Shown one piece after another: positions 9,601-15,728 of a DNA stretch of 27,717 nucleotides. How positions within the stretch are numbered: position 1 is the first letter of the stretch; each line of letters opens with the position of its first letter. The notes beneath the pieces are model-generated. The model saw only the letters and a program-made list of their open reading frames with translations, ran no database searches and was not told the origin of the DNA. Made by a program: the position numbers and the translations under genes. The DNA is from an uncultured Eubacteriales bacterium (GTDB lineage Bacteria > Bacillota > Clostridia > Oscillospirales > Oscillospiraceae): positions 1 through 27,717 of the forward strand of contig UQXG01000008.1 in assembly GCA_900544945.1 (NCBI GenBank), written 5' to 3'.

Positions 9601-10606
9601 TCCCGCTGAGGCTGCCAACAAGGCTGTTACCTGGGCAATCACCGAAGGCAGCGAATACGCCAAGATTTCCGGCTCCGGTGTGGTTACCGCCAATAAGAAC
9701 CTGACCGTGCCTGTCACCGTCACCGTTCAGGCTGCCGCCAAGGATGGCTCCGGTGTCACCGCCAAGCAGGAAATCACCATTAACCCCCTGTCCTACGGCG
9801 TGGAGATCAAGCGTCCCAACGCTTCCGAGAACACCACTCTGGTCTGGGATATGGCTGATCGGAATGTCATCCGGCTCAGTGCCAAGGTCTACCCCCTGTC
9901 TGCCGAGCAGTCTGTGACCTGGAAGTCCTCCAATGCCAAGGTTGCCTCCATTGACGCAAGCGGCAAGATCACCTGCCTGAAAGCCGGTACCGTAACCATC
10001 ACCGCCACCGCAAACGATGGCTCCGGCAAGAAGGCCTCTTTCAAGCTCCAGATCGTCAAACTGGTGAAGTTTCTGGGACTGGTGGACGTCAGCGTGGCCG
10101 GCGGTAAGTCCGTCACCCTGAAGCCCCTCATTGGTCCTGCCGACACCACCAACAAGAAGCTGGCCTGGAGCGTGTCCGAGAACAAGTATGGCATCAAGAT
10201 CAACGGTTCCGGTAAGGTCAGCACCAAGGCCGTCACCGAGCCCGTGAACGTGACCGTCACCGTCTCCGCGCTGGATGGCAGCGGCGTGAGTGCCTCCTGC
10301 GAGGTCACCGTCTATCCCGCTACCACCAAGGTCACCATCTCCGCCAAGGGCGGCGATCTGCCCGCTTCCATCGCCGTGGACACTACGCTGGAGCTGACCG
10401 CTTCCAGCCTGCCTGAGAACACGGCAGACGTCTACACCTGGAAGAGCAGCAATGAGAAGATCGCTGCCGTGGACGCAAACGGTGTTGTCACCGCCATTAA
10501 GGCCGGCAAGGTAAAGATTACCTGCACCGCCGCCGACGGCACGAACAAGTCCGCTTCCGTCACCTTGAAGATCGTCGAGGCCATCGAGACTCCCCCGAAG
10601 CTGTAA
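602..10606 (+). CDS. giant secreted multi-domain Ig-like protein, B12-riboswitch controlled
   Basis: This predicted secreted protein has 3,334 residues. The ATG at 602 is chosen because it starts a signal peptide (MKRRILALL..., cleavage likely after VFA at about residue 26) and has GGAAGGGA upstream. A Thr/Glu/Ala/Pro-rich stalk (about 28-105) comes next. Three related modules follow at about 107-335, 339-575 and 575-800. The first two hold EF-hand-like loops (DVNSDGILTFDE at 139-150, DVNKDGILTYDE at 369-380) and resemble the DUF4430/transcobalamin beta domain. Then come a cadherin-like sandwich (about 818-930), an Ig domain (about 945-1030), a Big_2 domain (about 1238-1310), a module with LGNFGGYATYYF and WYALAGSQ (about 1715-1950), a second Ig domain (about 2080-2180), a beta-helix (about 2188-2600) and eight Big_2-type repeats (2617-3330). 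I see no LPXTG, SLH or C-terminal membrane segment, so anchoring is unclear. The riboswitch implies a role in corrinoid capture or adhesion; this is inference. Confidence 0.93.
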   Translation: MKRRILALLLTLVMLVGMIPTSVFADEAAQETISAPVEETEAPVLETEAPQTQPPVTEAPETEAPETQAPTQAPETEAPATEAPETQAPTEETEEALDVMEENTPADPVTVSFTVSDQGVLAKTSDGTAAVELPVTVTDVNSDGILTFDEALVALHEAYCPDGYALNGNSVRKLWGSEVTAPIVAKNDKVLDKAVNWKTSTVAEGDKLYAASIKDTVDYSDCLSYFDKKEVTVEAGKEFTLTLKAAGEYWSGNRDTYLNAYGISVGTWEDGSFKAITGKKTATNGSVTLSFSEAGTYIVTANGILTGEDDEGYDMDCRITAPYCIVTVKGSSVQPAANAEVTFTVSNKGVLATTSDGKAAIELPVTVKDVNKDGILTYDEALVALHEAYCPDGYTINDGFVEKLWNVTTTPVGSYYFLKNNVALSMGVADKTSTVAQGDKLYCCVFTDEKNWSDAISYFTQTAVTAQAGKAFTLNLQGGSSMAVGGYKPGNLAGAQVGIWKDGKFTAIDGVVTDSKGNASLTLDKAGTYIISATGEIQTEIANWGGGDGTQVITVNAPLTAPYCVVTVTGTVVTYANVTFSYQEAGNQEVFAFDEKIASNLAESYGYRDLVEDGVSALDVLVHAHELVFFDQFTPENATDFLAISDANWVTKRMGEESTNLAILVNGKQAADDKGTGLFVNQTKVVDGDYVTFGVYEDAAYYLDKYIWLETADGKPLTGQTFYANTDLDLVVKSNYAAYGDPVEVVEGAQLATMDMKTGKVEAVTGKISDKDGKITVHIPENLANKKLCFVITGVDEAMTALNVFQVGNVVKETDLVEVHLGIGSSENTIRELTLDPTFVHDTMDYTVKPLEFVEDETARYVWVKVDYIDYCTAGFNFHGDTKTLTAEQNRKWVRLDKLVPGAEASVLTLTSSAKGGFDKTYTITVSMEKGKALLWKTDLTGEALTIGQNTQNTLTVEAGYTKDVTDSPAISYQWYVNTTASTEGGKAVAGATEATLTVPSDTLGTFYYYAVASSTGLESATSKIVEVTVKAVPKSITLTSDYPYSFPSTSTNALGGVTYAVKQGTTMRLKAVDENGEETPVIWKNEGAYGGKFDTETGIYTINSASYTYVSAVSALDSNVSSGKMIIDVKFYAITDYYKNQNVALSTDGQSVKKVSVIGGVTNYNSWEVQAPDGVMKLIKPDTTSGSLEMNVLRPGTVDVKLTVNVSPEGVEKLTDTATINVTGVAVENDQGGQGKVYLELTSDNKAPTTQLKAYTESGRTVASWSSADETIATVDENGVVTAHAVGSVIITATDDKGTKGGIKVVVSDTQNPTFETLALFGITQSTFKYDVNKKDYTGIKLSNYSTKILTIKSDTLFDDKKLDCVATYTNEDGEAVSIPIPSATQTQLPGMPFGVTVVTLTLSDKTDPEIKSVYTLEVTRVRDTTKTLGANGWGGTKVALYAADGGALSSALYLDKAEGYLFQASETGVKNSTYTWANTKYYYRAFMQNGRPDFSALLKGQTVYTHVRYSIDDGATWKELAQGGGQTDAIAFPEVTEEGKNAEVKLTVQVVCDDAYFTAGNAYPEMTASKEKLLIPSESGNVTVDGVKYTQVGSTYTFWVEQLPQVEQPRITTATATAGDWYPAFDPEAFSYKLSIPTDSAEYPTLTFTIGEGCTVKLGTKALTADENGNYTVKLTASEQKINVTLNGLTQPYVFSASKRVANGADKLVDYLCINSQYTNISYGFAGEGTLGGTLKSLGNFGGYATYYFEDGLTDDPANKYGVDFYIDGNAFKDTSTGTGLGSMEPGQVWVSEDGNTWYALAGSQHYTNAIWDYTVTYTKNGSGTHWSDNYGNSDTSVPNRTFSWPLTSVYFLNEALKDSDTITLSGILIPSVRGMVGPDDFSTYSSGAKFGYVDVMQNGTDNPYGYNDDYTNESSGFDLAWAVDGNGNPVNVSGKSFHYVKVVTASNIVAGAANEKSTEVLKVYRATSAGASVGQTPAPTAITFSDGTTNYTLTPVAGQQTYELTLPMKSASISVAGGAQNIYVNDQRIASDTASKAIAITKDNTLVRVIVQSGDMEPTIYLLKLTSREATEADMPVVTTQPVSATYRVGDDMTALSVEAEVEGNYKKLSYQWYVTDTAPVEGQPIEGATAIEGATEATYELGKAVDGGTKYYFCTVTNAVVSQYSVNSDVAAITVKTDKDIIHENLTGTGTEADPYEITSGEDYAFVAQMVKDGYSFSGEYLAQTEDVTLPEGWEPIGVLIDPSVGHINNGKNMRAFSGHLDGKGNTLTVPEGGLPLFGYVKDAYVSDLNIYGTRIEGYGLVNNYEGVGLSGNAVTIDHVTLKSGTKTLKSGLIGTYITNNSFAGCSGGYTVTIRNCVAEEGVVIGYDGTQSQIGTFAGRFNGTIENCVSYATVKGVKYVGGIGGTQDNSMYANKYLNCTFGGTVEATGELAGGIVGGGYPQNSAPNAIRANIIGCKVTGSVTGSDKVGGIEGGNDTIVQTYANGPFKFQNNTFAGTVTATNGTVVGSLIGYLQGLSKYDYISGNTSYTKTLPPIGRVEYVDTNAAEHENVIGQNYVNTEKSTAGLPKLDIPWFSWKKGFNRTDDLLGANADTMCNTSGGSVPETVDSELVGGKSTKLSAVDVETGKTIPASSVTWTLANPDDAAYATVTADGTVKSYVVASKHDVTFLGALKNGYSGFVKHTITIYPPVSLVEIHSGDKNVTGETLYLNGTEGAELALTAKLYPTDAKEGITWKSSNTKVLTVEDGTVRYVAGTGTVTVTATANDGSKKSASVKVQVGLLTQSVTITEPETTTLRSGKSLTLKATTEPVKPTVSGVTFQLVNSADSVYATVAANGKVTAKTVNEPHAVQVVAASKDGQAKSEPITLTILPKSNQTLILKSGTDYVTKTTLIRNIGETIALKAYTLDVSSEVPTEVEAEDVTWKSSNAKVATVDETGKVECLAKGKATVSALVDGKVQATVTVSVTTLVESLTIGSKTGTFTLASGKKLNLTATVAPAEAANKAVTWAITEGSEYAKISGSGVVTANKNLTVPVTVTVQAAAKDGSGVTAKQEITINPLSYGVEIKRPNASENTTLVWDMADRNVIRLSAKVYPLSAEQSVTWKSSNAKVASIDASGKITCLKAGTVTITATANDGSGKKASFKLQIVKLVKFLGLVDVSVAGGKSVTLKPLIGPADTTNKKLAWSVSENKYGIKINGSGKVSTKAVTEPVNVTVTVSALDGSGVSASCEVTVYPATTKVTISAKGGDLPASIAVDTTLELTASSLPENTADVYTWKSSNEKIAAVDANGVVTAIKAGKVKITCTAADGTNKSASVTLKIVEAIETPPKL
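920..2320 (+). repeat. duplicated EF-hand/DUF4430-like module in the giant protein
   Basis: Two in-frame copies (about 920-1605 and 1616-2315) encode the same order of elements: FTVSxxGVLAxTSDG, an EF-hand-like loop, EALVALHEAYCPDGY, TSTVAxGDKLY, and a Gly-rich strand ending in TAPYCxVTV. DNA identity is high around the EALVALHEAYCPDGY segment, which points to duplication within the gene. A third, more diverged unit without the EF-hand loop follows from about 2,321. Confidence 0.8.
8445..10585 (+). repeat. eight tandem Big_2-type repeats in alternating A/B types
   Basis: Eight units of about 85-95 residues run to the C-terminus. Even-numbered units carry TWKSSNxK and a short VD(xx)GxV turn (near 8,812, 9,379, 9,919 and 10,438). 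Odd-numbered units carry a longer YATV or YxKI strand and end in a KDG or LDG turn. The strict alternation suggests growth by duplication of a two-domain unit. Big_2 domains are Ig-fold spacers or adhesins in many surface proteins. Confidence 0.8.
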
Positions 10607-10631
10607 TCGCTTCAGACGCAAATTCCTGACC

Positions 10632-10673
10632 AGCCAGCCGACTCCCTCCGGGGAGCCGGCTGGCTTTCTTTTT
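10632..10673 (+). terminator. intrinsic terminator after the giant gene
   Basis: A 14-bp stem with one mismatch (10632-10645 with 10652-10665) is followed by TTCTTTTT. It ends unit 1, so the second B12 unit depends on its own promoter. Confidence 0.88.
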
Positions 10674-10758
10674 ACACAAGGGAGCCGGAGGTACTCCCGC
10701 ACCCGCACAATCTTCGTGCCCCGGCCATGGAATTGTCCCCATTATCCCCGAATATCCG

Positions 10759-10787
10759 TTGACAAATCGATAAAAAAAGGGTAAAAT
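10759..10787 (+). promoter_or_regulatory. promoter of the transcobalamin-like/ECF operon
   Basis: A perfect TTGACA (10759-10764), a 17-nt spacer and TAAAAT (10782-10787) lie just upstream of the second cobalamin riboswitch. Confidence 0.8.
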
Positions 10788-10857
10788 ACTGATACTTACA
10801 GATACTCCCGCAAATCAAATACGCTGCATGGCGTCATCCACGCTGCCCCGTTTTCGC

Positions 10858-11012
10858 GGCAGGTGCGGTGATCAGGAAATCCGGTCAGATTCCGGAGCAT
10901 ATCCCCGATGCTGTAGGCGCGGAGCCTGTGCCCCTTCGGAGCGATCCGGTCACTGGGAAACTGGGAAGGCAGGGCACGGACGTTACCACGCGCGAGCCAG
11001 AAGATCAGCCAT
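10858..11012 (+). promoter_or_regulatory. cobalamin riboswitch 2
   Basis: This is a near-canonical cobalamin riboswitch. It shows GGAAATCCGGTCAGATTCCGG (about 10875-10895), CCCCGATGCTGTA (about 10903-10915), GGTCACTGGGAAACTGGGAAG (about 10947-10967) and finally GCGCGAGCCAGAAGATCAGCC (about 10990-11010). It is followed by a terminator and then by the six-gene operon with the ECF transporter, which fits repression of uptake when B12 is plentiful. Confidence 0.93.
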
Positions 11013-11076
11013 GATCGAGTCCGGAGGACGCTCTCAGGAGCGGAAGATGGCACCTTGGGAGCGAATAAAAACGGTC

Positions 11077-11107
11077 GCATTGGTATTTTGCCAATGCTTT
11101 TTCTTTT
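11077..11107 (+). terminator. riboswitch 2 expression-platform terminator
   Basis: A short stem (GCATTGG at 11077-11083 with CCAATGC at 11091-11097) is followed by a run of ten bases that is nearly all T (11098-11107). It sits between the riboswitch and the ribosome binding site, as expected for an OFF switch acting by premature termination. Confidence 0.87.
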
Positions 11108-11126
11108 GCCTGAAAGGAGTTTTTCG

Positions 11127-14100
11127 ATGCGCAGATGGTTCGCTGGCTTCTTAGCCGCCTGGATTCTGATGGGGCCGGTGCTCTCCCTGAGTGCCGGTGC
11201 GGCAGAAATGGAGCAGCCCCTCTATTCGGCTGCCGTGCCGGAGACTACGGCGGAGACTACGGAAACCTCCACCGAAGCCACCGAGCATATTCCGGAGGAC
11301 ACTACCGCCGCGACCGAGGAAACGGTGCATTCTGCCGAAGCAGCCGTCACCACGCCCCCCACGGTGGAAACAACCCCCGTGGAGACCGTCCCCGCCACCG
11401 TCAGCACCGCCCCCACGGAAACGGTGTCGACGACTGTCCCGGAGACCCAGCCCACAACAGAGGAATCCACAGCAGAGACCCAGTCTCAGGAAATCCCAGA
11501 CCCAGCGGAAACCACCGAGGAAACCCAGCCTGCCGAAGAAGAGCCCCCCAAGAAGACCCTGTGGGAGATGATCCAGGAGTTCCTGGGGCTCATGGAAGAG
11601 GACAGCGCTCTGGAGGCCATGTCTCTGTCCGACGCCCAGGGAAATGTCCTGGCCCTGACCCCGGAATTCACCCCCAACTGTCATACCTACGGGGTGCAGA
11701 TTCCGGCGGACGGCGAGCTGTCCCTGACCCTGGAACCGGGTGCGGATTACCGGATTTATGTAAATGGGACGGTTCTGGAGGAAAATCGGTACGTTTTCAC
11801 CCCTCAGTGGGATTCCCAGGGGCTTTTCCAGCTGAAGCTGACACTGCTGGGCAAGAGCCTGTATGACGAGGACGAATACACCCTGTCCCTGGTTCTGACT
11901 CCCACGGCCCAGGCTCTGGAAATCACCCAGCCGCCGGAAAAAACCGAATATCAGGCCGGAGAAACCTTCGACCCCACGGGGCTGGAAGTCAAAGTCACGC
12001 TCTCCGACGGCTCCACCCTGGTACCCAAGGCCGAGGAACTGACCTTCTCCCCCGCCGAAGCGCTCACCGCGGCGGATACTGCCGTCACCGTTCAGTACGA
12101 GGATGCCAGCGCCCAGATTGAAGTCCGGGTCTCCGGCCTGGAAGGCGACGGCTCTAGGGATAAGCCCTACCTCCTGAAAACCCAGGAGGATCTGTTCCTG
12201 CTGGACGAGTGGGTCACGGCGGGCGAAGACCAGGCGGGCCTTTACTTCCAGCTGACCCAGGACATTGAAATTACGGACGCCTGGGACGGCATCGGCGACA
12301 AGAATCATCCCTTCTCCGGGGATTTTAACGGCAAAAACTTCCAGATCACCATTCCCGCCGGGGGCAAGGCCCTGTTTTCCCGCACCCGGGAGGCAACGGT
12401 ACGGAATCTGAAAGTTTACGGCCCCCGGATTGAGGACTACGGCCTGGTAAGCAACTATGTGGTGGACTACGACACGGAGCTTTACGTCACCTTCCGGAAC
12501 GTCACCCTGGTTTCCGGCACCCAGACCCTGTATTCCGGCTTCATCGGCGGCTACGCCTCCGGCCAGGACGCCGTAAACATTGTCAAGTGTACCATTGAGC
12601 CTGGGGTCGTCATCGGCTATGACAAGAAGCAAAGCCACATTGGCTCCTTCGGCGGCGAGTTCAACGGCTACATCCAGAATTCCACCAGCGCCGCCACGGT
12701 CTACGGCGTGAACTATGTGGGTGGTCTGGTCGGCAACAAGGGCCAGTCCATGGGCGATTTTGAGATCACCGGCTCCTCCTTCACCGGCACCCTGTCCGCC
12801 ACCGGGAAATGCGTGGGCGGCATTGTGGGCGGCGGCTACGCCGGCACCGGCTGGGGACTGGACACCGCCCCCAACACCCGGGGCGTGGTCATTCGGAGCT
12901 GCGCCGTCAGCGGCAGCGTCTCCGGTGGCGTGGGCGTAGGCGGTATTCTCGGCGCAGAAAACTGCGCCCAGCAGTTCTGGGACAACGGCGTATGCGAGAT
13001 AACGGGCAATGAATTCACCGGCTCTGTCCACGGCTCCAAGTTCGTCGGCGGTGTCATTGGCTTCATGCAGTCCCTGAATGCCGACGCCTCCATCAGCAAT
13101 AACTACTATAAAAACGCCTCCCAGGGCATCGGCGCCGTGGCCCATGTGGACACCAGTGCCCTGTCCAATGGCTTCCACGGGGACACCTATTACTACAACA
13201 CCTCCAAATACGTCCCCGACGGCCAGGGCGGCGTAAAATCCTACGACGATGAGATCAACTGCGTCAAGCTGAAGCTCTATATCGACCTGCCTACCATCGG
13301 CAGCTCCGAAAGCGGCGACACCCGGGCGGTTTCCAAGCCCGCTCTGAACCGGACGGACGATCCCCTGGGCGTGGACAAAACCAAGCTCTGCCACACCGAC
13401 GGGGTCACGGAAAGCCGGGTCACCAAGCTGGCTGCTTCCGGCAGCTGCAAAACCGAGTACGTCCAGGGAGAGGCTCTTGACCTCACCGGCCTGATCCTCA
13501 CCGCCACCTGGAGCACCGGGGAAACCACCGAGGTTGCCCTGAAAGACGTGACCGTCTCCGGCTTCGACACCAACACGCCGGGCACCCAGACCGTCAAACT
13601 GACCTACCAGGGAGCGGAAGCCCGGCTCACCGTCATCGTCACCCCAAAATCCACGGACATCACCGTGACCGTGACCATTCTGGGCGACAGCAAGCACGGC
13701 GACAACGGCTCCATCCACGGCCTTGCCATGGGCGGTCTGACCACCTGGGTCAGCAGCACCAAGATCACCGCCAAATCCACCAATACGGTCTGGGATGTGC
13801 TCCAGCCCCTGCTGGACGAAAAGGGCTACACCTACTCCGCCAGCGACAACAACAAGTACGGCTCCGTGTACATCGCCTCCATCAACGGCCTGGGTGAATT
13901 CACCAACGGCCCCAATTCCGGCTGGATGTACACCTTCAACGGCACTCATCCGAACCGGGGCGTCTCCGCCTACTACCTGAAAGACAACGCCAAGATTGTC
14001 CTGCACTACACCGACGACTACACCTATGAGGAAGGCGGCAAGAATTACGGCAAAACCCCCGGCAGCGAGGACGCTGCCAAGGAAGTCATTGCCCTGATTC

Positions 14101-15725
14101 AGAAAATCGGCACTGTGGCCTACACAAACGCCTGCAAGAGCCGGATCGACGCCGCCCGGAAGGCCTATGACGCTCTGACCGATGCCGAAAAGGCCAAAGT
14201 CACGAACTTTGAAACTCTCAAAAGTGCGGAAGCCAAATATGAAGAGCTGAAAAAGGCCGCCCAGAAGGCCAACGCCGAGAAGGTGGAAAAGCTCATTAAG
14301 GCTATCCCGAACCCGGTGACAAAGGCCAGCAAATCGGCCATCGACAAGGCCCGGAAGGCCTACGACGGTCTGACCGAGGAAGAGCGGAAGCTGGTCACAA
14401 ACCTGAAGGTTCTGACCGGGGCAGAGGCCGCCTACGCAAAGCTCACCGCCACAAAAACGGATCTGGCAAAGGCTCAGGCCGTCATGGACGCAATCAAGGC
14501 TCTGCCCGCCTCGCCGGATGCCAAGTCTCTGGAGGCCGTCCGGAAGGCCTACGACCGGCTGACCGCCCGGCAAAAGCTGCTGGTGGAAAACTACGGGGTT
14601 CTGGAAGCGGCGGAGGCCAGACTTTCCGGTGAAACCGCCGTCATCACGGCCGAAAGCCGCTATAAGGCCACGGGAGAATATATTCAAAGCCTGGGTACCC
14701 CCAGTGTAGGCCCCATCGGCGGCGAATGGGGGGTGCTAGGTCTGGCTCGGTCGGATCTGACCGTGCCCGGCCTGAAGGACTACTGTCAGAAGGCTCTGGA
14801 ATTTATCCGGCAGTCCATCGATCCTGCCACCATGCGGCTGCATTCGGCCAAATCCACGGACAATTCCCGGATGATTCTGGCTCTGACGGCCATCGGCAAG
14901 GATGCCACCAACATTGACGGCTACAACCTGGTGGCGGGCCTCAGCGATCTGGACTATGTGACCTATCAGGGCAATAACGGCCCGATCTGGGCACTGATTG
15001 CCCTGGATTCCGGCAACTACCCTGCCTCCGGCACCGCCACCCGTCAGGCTCTGCTGGAAACAATTCTGTCTGCTCAGACCTCCGATGGGGGCTGGGCCGT
15101 CACCGGAAGCAAAGCGGATACGGACATGACCGGCATGGCCCTACAGGCTCTGGCTCCCTACTATGAAACCAACGAGCAAGTCCGCGCCGCCGTGGACAAG
15201 GCCATTGACAAGCTGTCTCAGATGCAGCAGGCGGACGGCTCCTTCTGTGCGGACTACGGCGACGGAAACCCGGTTGCCACCAGCGAATCCATCGCCCAGG
15301 TCATCACCGGCCTGACCGCCCTGGGCATCGACCCGGCCACCGATTCCCGGTTTGTCAAGTCCGGCGGCTCAGCCCTGGATGCTCTGCTTCGCTACTATGT
15401 GGACGGCGGCGGCTTCCGGCATCTACTGGAGGGAGAACGGGACGGCATGGCCACCGAACAGGGCTACTATGCTTTGACTGCCTATTTCCGCTTCCGCAAT
15501 GGAGAAACCGCCCTGTACGATATGACGGACGTTCTGGACAAGGGCGGCGATCCGGTGGATGCCCCTTCCCAGGTTTCCGTGAAGAAGGACACCAAACTCA
15601 CCCAGTCCGAGAAGGAAAAGAGTGTCTCTCCCCTGCTGATTGTCGGCATTGCCCTGATAGTTCTGGGCGCAGGCACGGTGGCCGCCCTGGTAATTCTCCG
15701 GAAAACCTGCGAAAATGAGGAATGA
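11127..15725 (+). CDS. membrane-anchored transcobalamin/intrinsic-factor-like surface protein
   Basis: This surface protein has 1,532 residues. The ATG at 11127 follows AAAGGAG by 7 nt and starts a signal peptide (MRRWFAGFLAAW..., cleavage near SAGAA). After a Thr/Glu/Pro-rich stalk (about 30-150) come a cadherin-like domain (about 160-258), a Big_3-like Ig domain (264-338), a beta-helix (338-755) related to that of the giant protein, and a second Big_3 domain (762-841). A DUF4430 domain (842-971) carries GLGEFTNGPNSGWMYTFNG. Three helical repeats (980-1168) lead to an alpha/alpha barrel (1172-1468) with TSDGGWAV, DTDMTGMALQAL, QADGSFCADYGDG and DALLRYYVDGGGF. A single membrane helix lies near 1500-1525, with a short basic/acidic tail inside. 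DUF4430 and the alpha/alpha barrel are the two folds of intrinsic factor and transcobalamin, so corrinoid binding is a strong inference. It is the first gene of the B12-regulated ECF operon. Ligand and order of transfer are not proven. Confidence 0.93.
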   Translation: MRRWFAGFLAAWILMGPVLSLSAGAAEMEQPLYSAAVPETTAETTETSTEATEHIPEDTTAATEETVHSAEAAVTTPPTVETTPVETVPATVSTAPTETVSTTVPETQPTTEESTAETQSQEIPDPAETTEETQPAEEEPPKKTLWEMIQEFLGLMEEDSALEAMSLSDAQGNVLALTPEFTPNCHTYGVQIPADGELSLTLEPGADYRIYVNGTVLEENRYVFTPQWDSQGLFQLKLTLLGKSLYDEDEYTLSLVLTPTAQALEITQPPEKTEYQAGETFDPTGLEVKVTLSDGSTLVPKAEELTFSPAEALTAADTAVTVQYEDASAQIEVRVSGLEGDGSRDKPYLLKTQEDLFLLDEWVTAGEDQAGLYFQLTQDIEITDAWDGIGDKNHPFSGDFNGKNFQITIPAGGKALFSRTREATVRNLKVYGPRIEDYGLVSNYVVDYDTELYVTFRNVTLVSGTQTLYSGFIGGYASGQDAVNIVKCTIEPGVVIGYDKKQSHIGSFGGEFNGYIQNSTSAATVYGVNYVGGLVGNKGQSMGDFEITGSSFTGTLSATGKCVGGIVGGGYAGTGWGLDTAPNTRGVVIRSCAVSGSVSGGVGVGGILGAENCAQQFWDNGVCEITGNEFTGSVHGSKFVGGVIGFMQSLNADASISNNYYKNASQGIGAVAHVDTSALSNGFHGDTYYYNTSKYVPDGQGGVKSYDDEINCVKLKLYIDLPTIGSSESGDTRAVSKPALNRTDDPLGVDKTKLCHTDGVTESRVTKLAASGSCKTEYVQGEALDLTGLILTATWSTGETTEVALKDVTVSGFDTNTPGTQTVKLTYQGAEARLTVIVTPKSTDITVTVTILGDSKHGDNGSIHGLAMGGLTTWVSSTKITAKSTNTVWDVLQPLLDEKGYTYSASDNNKYGSVYIASINGLGEFTNGPNSGWMYTFNGTHPNRGVSAYYLKDNAKIVLHYTDDYTYEEGGKNYGKTPGSEDAAKEVIALIQKIGTVAYTNACKSRIDAARKAYDALTDAEKAKVTNFETLKSAEAKYEELKKAAQKANAEKVEKLIKAIPNPVTKASKSAIDKARKAYDGLTEEERKLVTNLKVLTGAEAAYAKLTATKTDLAKAQAVMDAIKALPASPDAKSLEAVRKAYDRLTARQKLLVENYGVLEAAEARLSGETAVITAESRYKATGEYIQSLGTPSVGPIGGEWGVLGLARSDLTVPGLKDYCQKALEFIRQSIDPATMRLHSAKSTDNSRMILALTAIGKDATNIDGYNLVAGLSDLDYVTYQGNNGPIWALIALDSGNYPASGTATRQALLETILSAQTSDGGWAVTGSKADTDMTGMALQALAPYYETNEQVRAAVDKAIDKLSQMQQADGSFCADYGDGNPVATSESIAQVITGLTALGIDPATDSRFVKSGGSALDALLRYYVDGGGFRHLLEGERDGMATEQGYYALTAYFRFRNGETALYDMTDVLDKGGDPVDAPSQVSVKKDTKLTQSEKEKSVSPLLIVGIALIVLGAGTVAALVILRKTCENEE
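14065..14635 (+). repeat. three helical repeats linking the DUF4430 and barrel domains
   Basis: Three units of about 62 residues share the core RKAYDxLT, then KxxVxNxxxLxxAEAxYxxL. All are predicted to be helical and Lys/Ala/Glu-rich. They form a spacer between the two predicted corrinoid-contacting domains. The repeat type is common in Firmicute surface proteins; I assign no binding role. Confidence 0.75.
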
Positions 15726-15728
15726 TTT

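Noticed and set aside
8445..10585. Regularly spaced similar DNA segments that could suggest a CRISPR or satellite array
   Set aside because: The spacing is about 270 bp and in-frame, and the units encode Ig-like domains that vary as proteins do; there are no short identical repeats with unique spacers.
521..10708. Open antisense frame of about 3,395 codons spanning the whole giant gene
   Set aside because: It is Gly/Val/Asp/Leu-rich without domains, has no plausible start signals, and runs through the real gene's terminator and riboswitch terminator. The + strand has a signal peptide, recognisable Ig, EF-hand and beta-helix features, and correct regulation. The open antisense frame results from strongly biased codons (third-position C/G) in a repetitive gene.
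11055..11126. Upstream in-frame start for the 1,532-residue protein
   Set aside because: It would place the coding region across the riboswitch terminator; the ATG at 11127 has AAAGGAG and a signal peptide.
11151..14687. Antisense frame of about 1,178 codons over the transcobalamin-like gene
   Set aside because: Same codon-bias shadow, with no recognisable domain or ribosome binding site.
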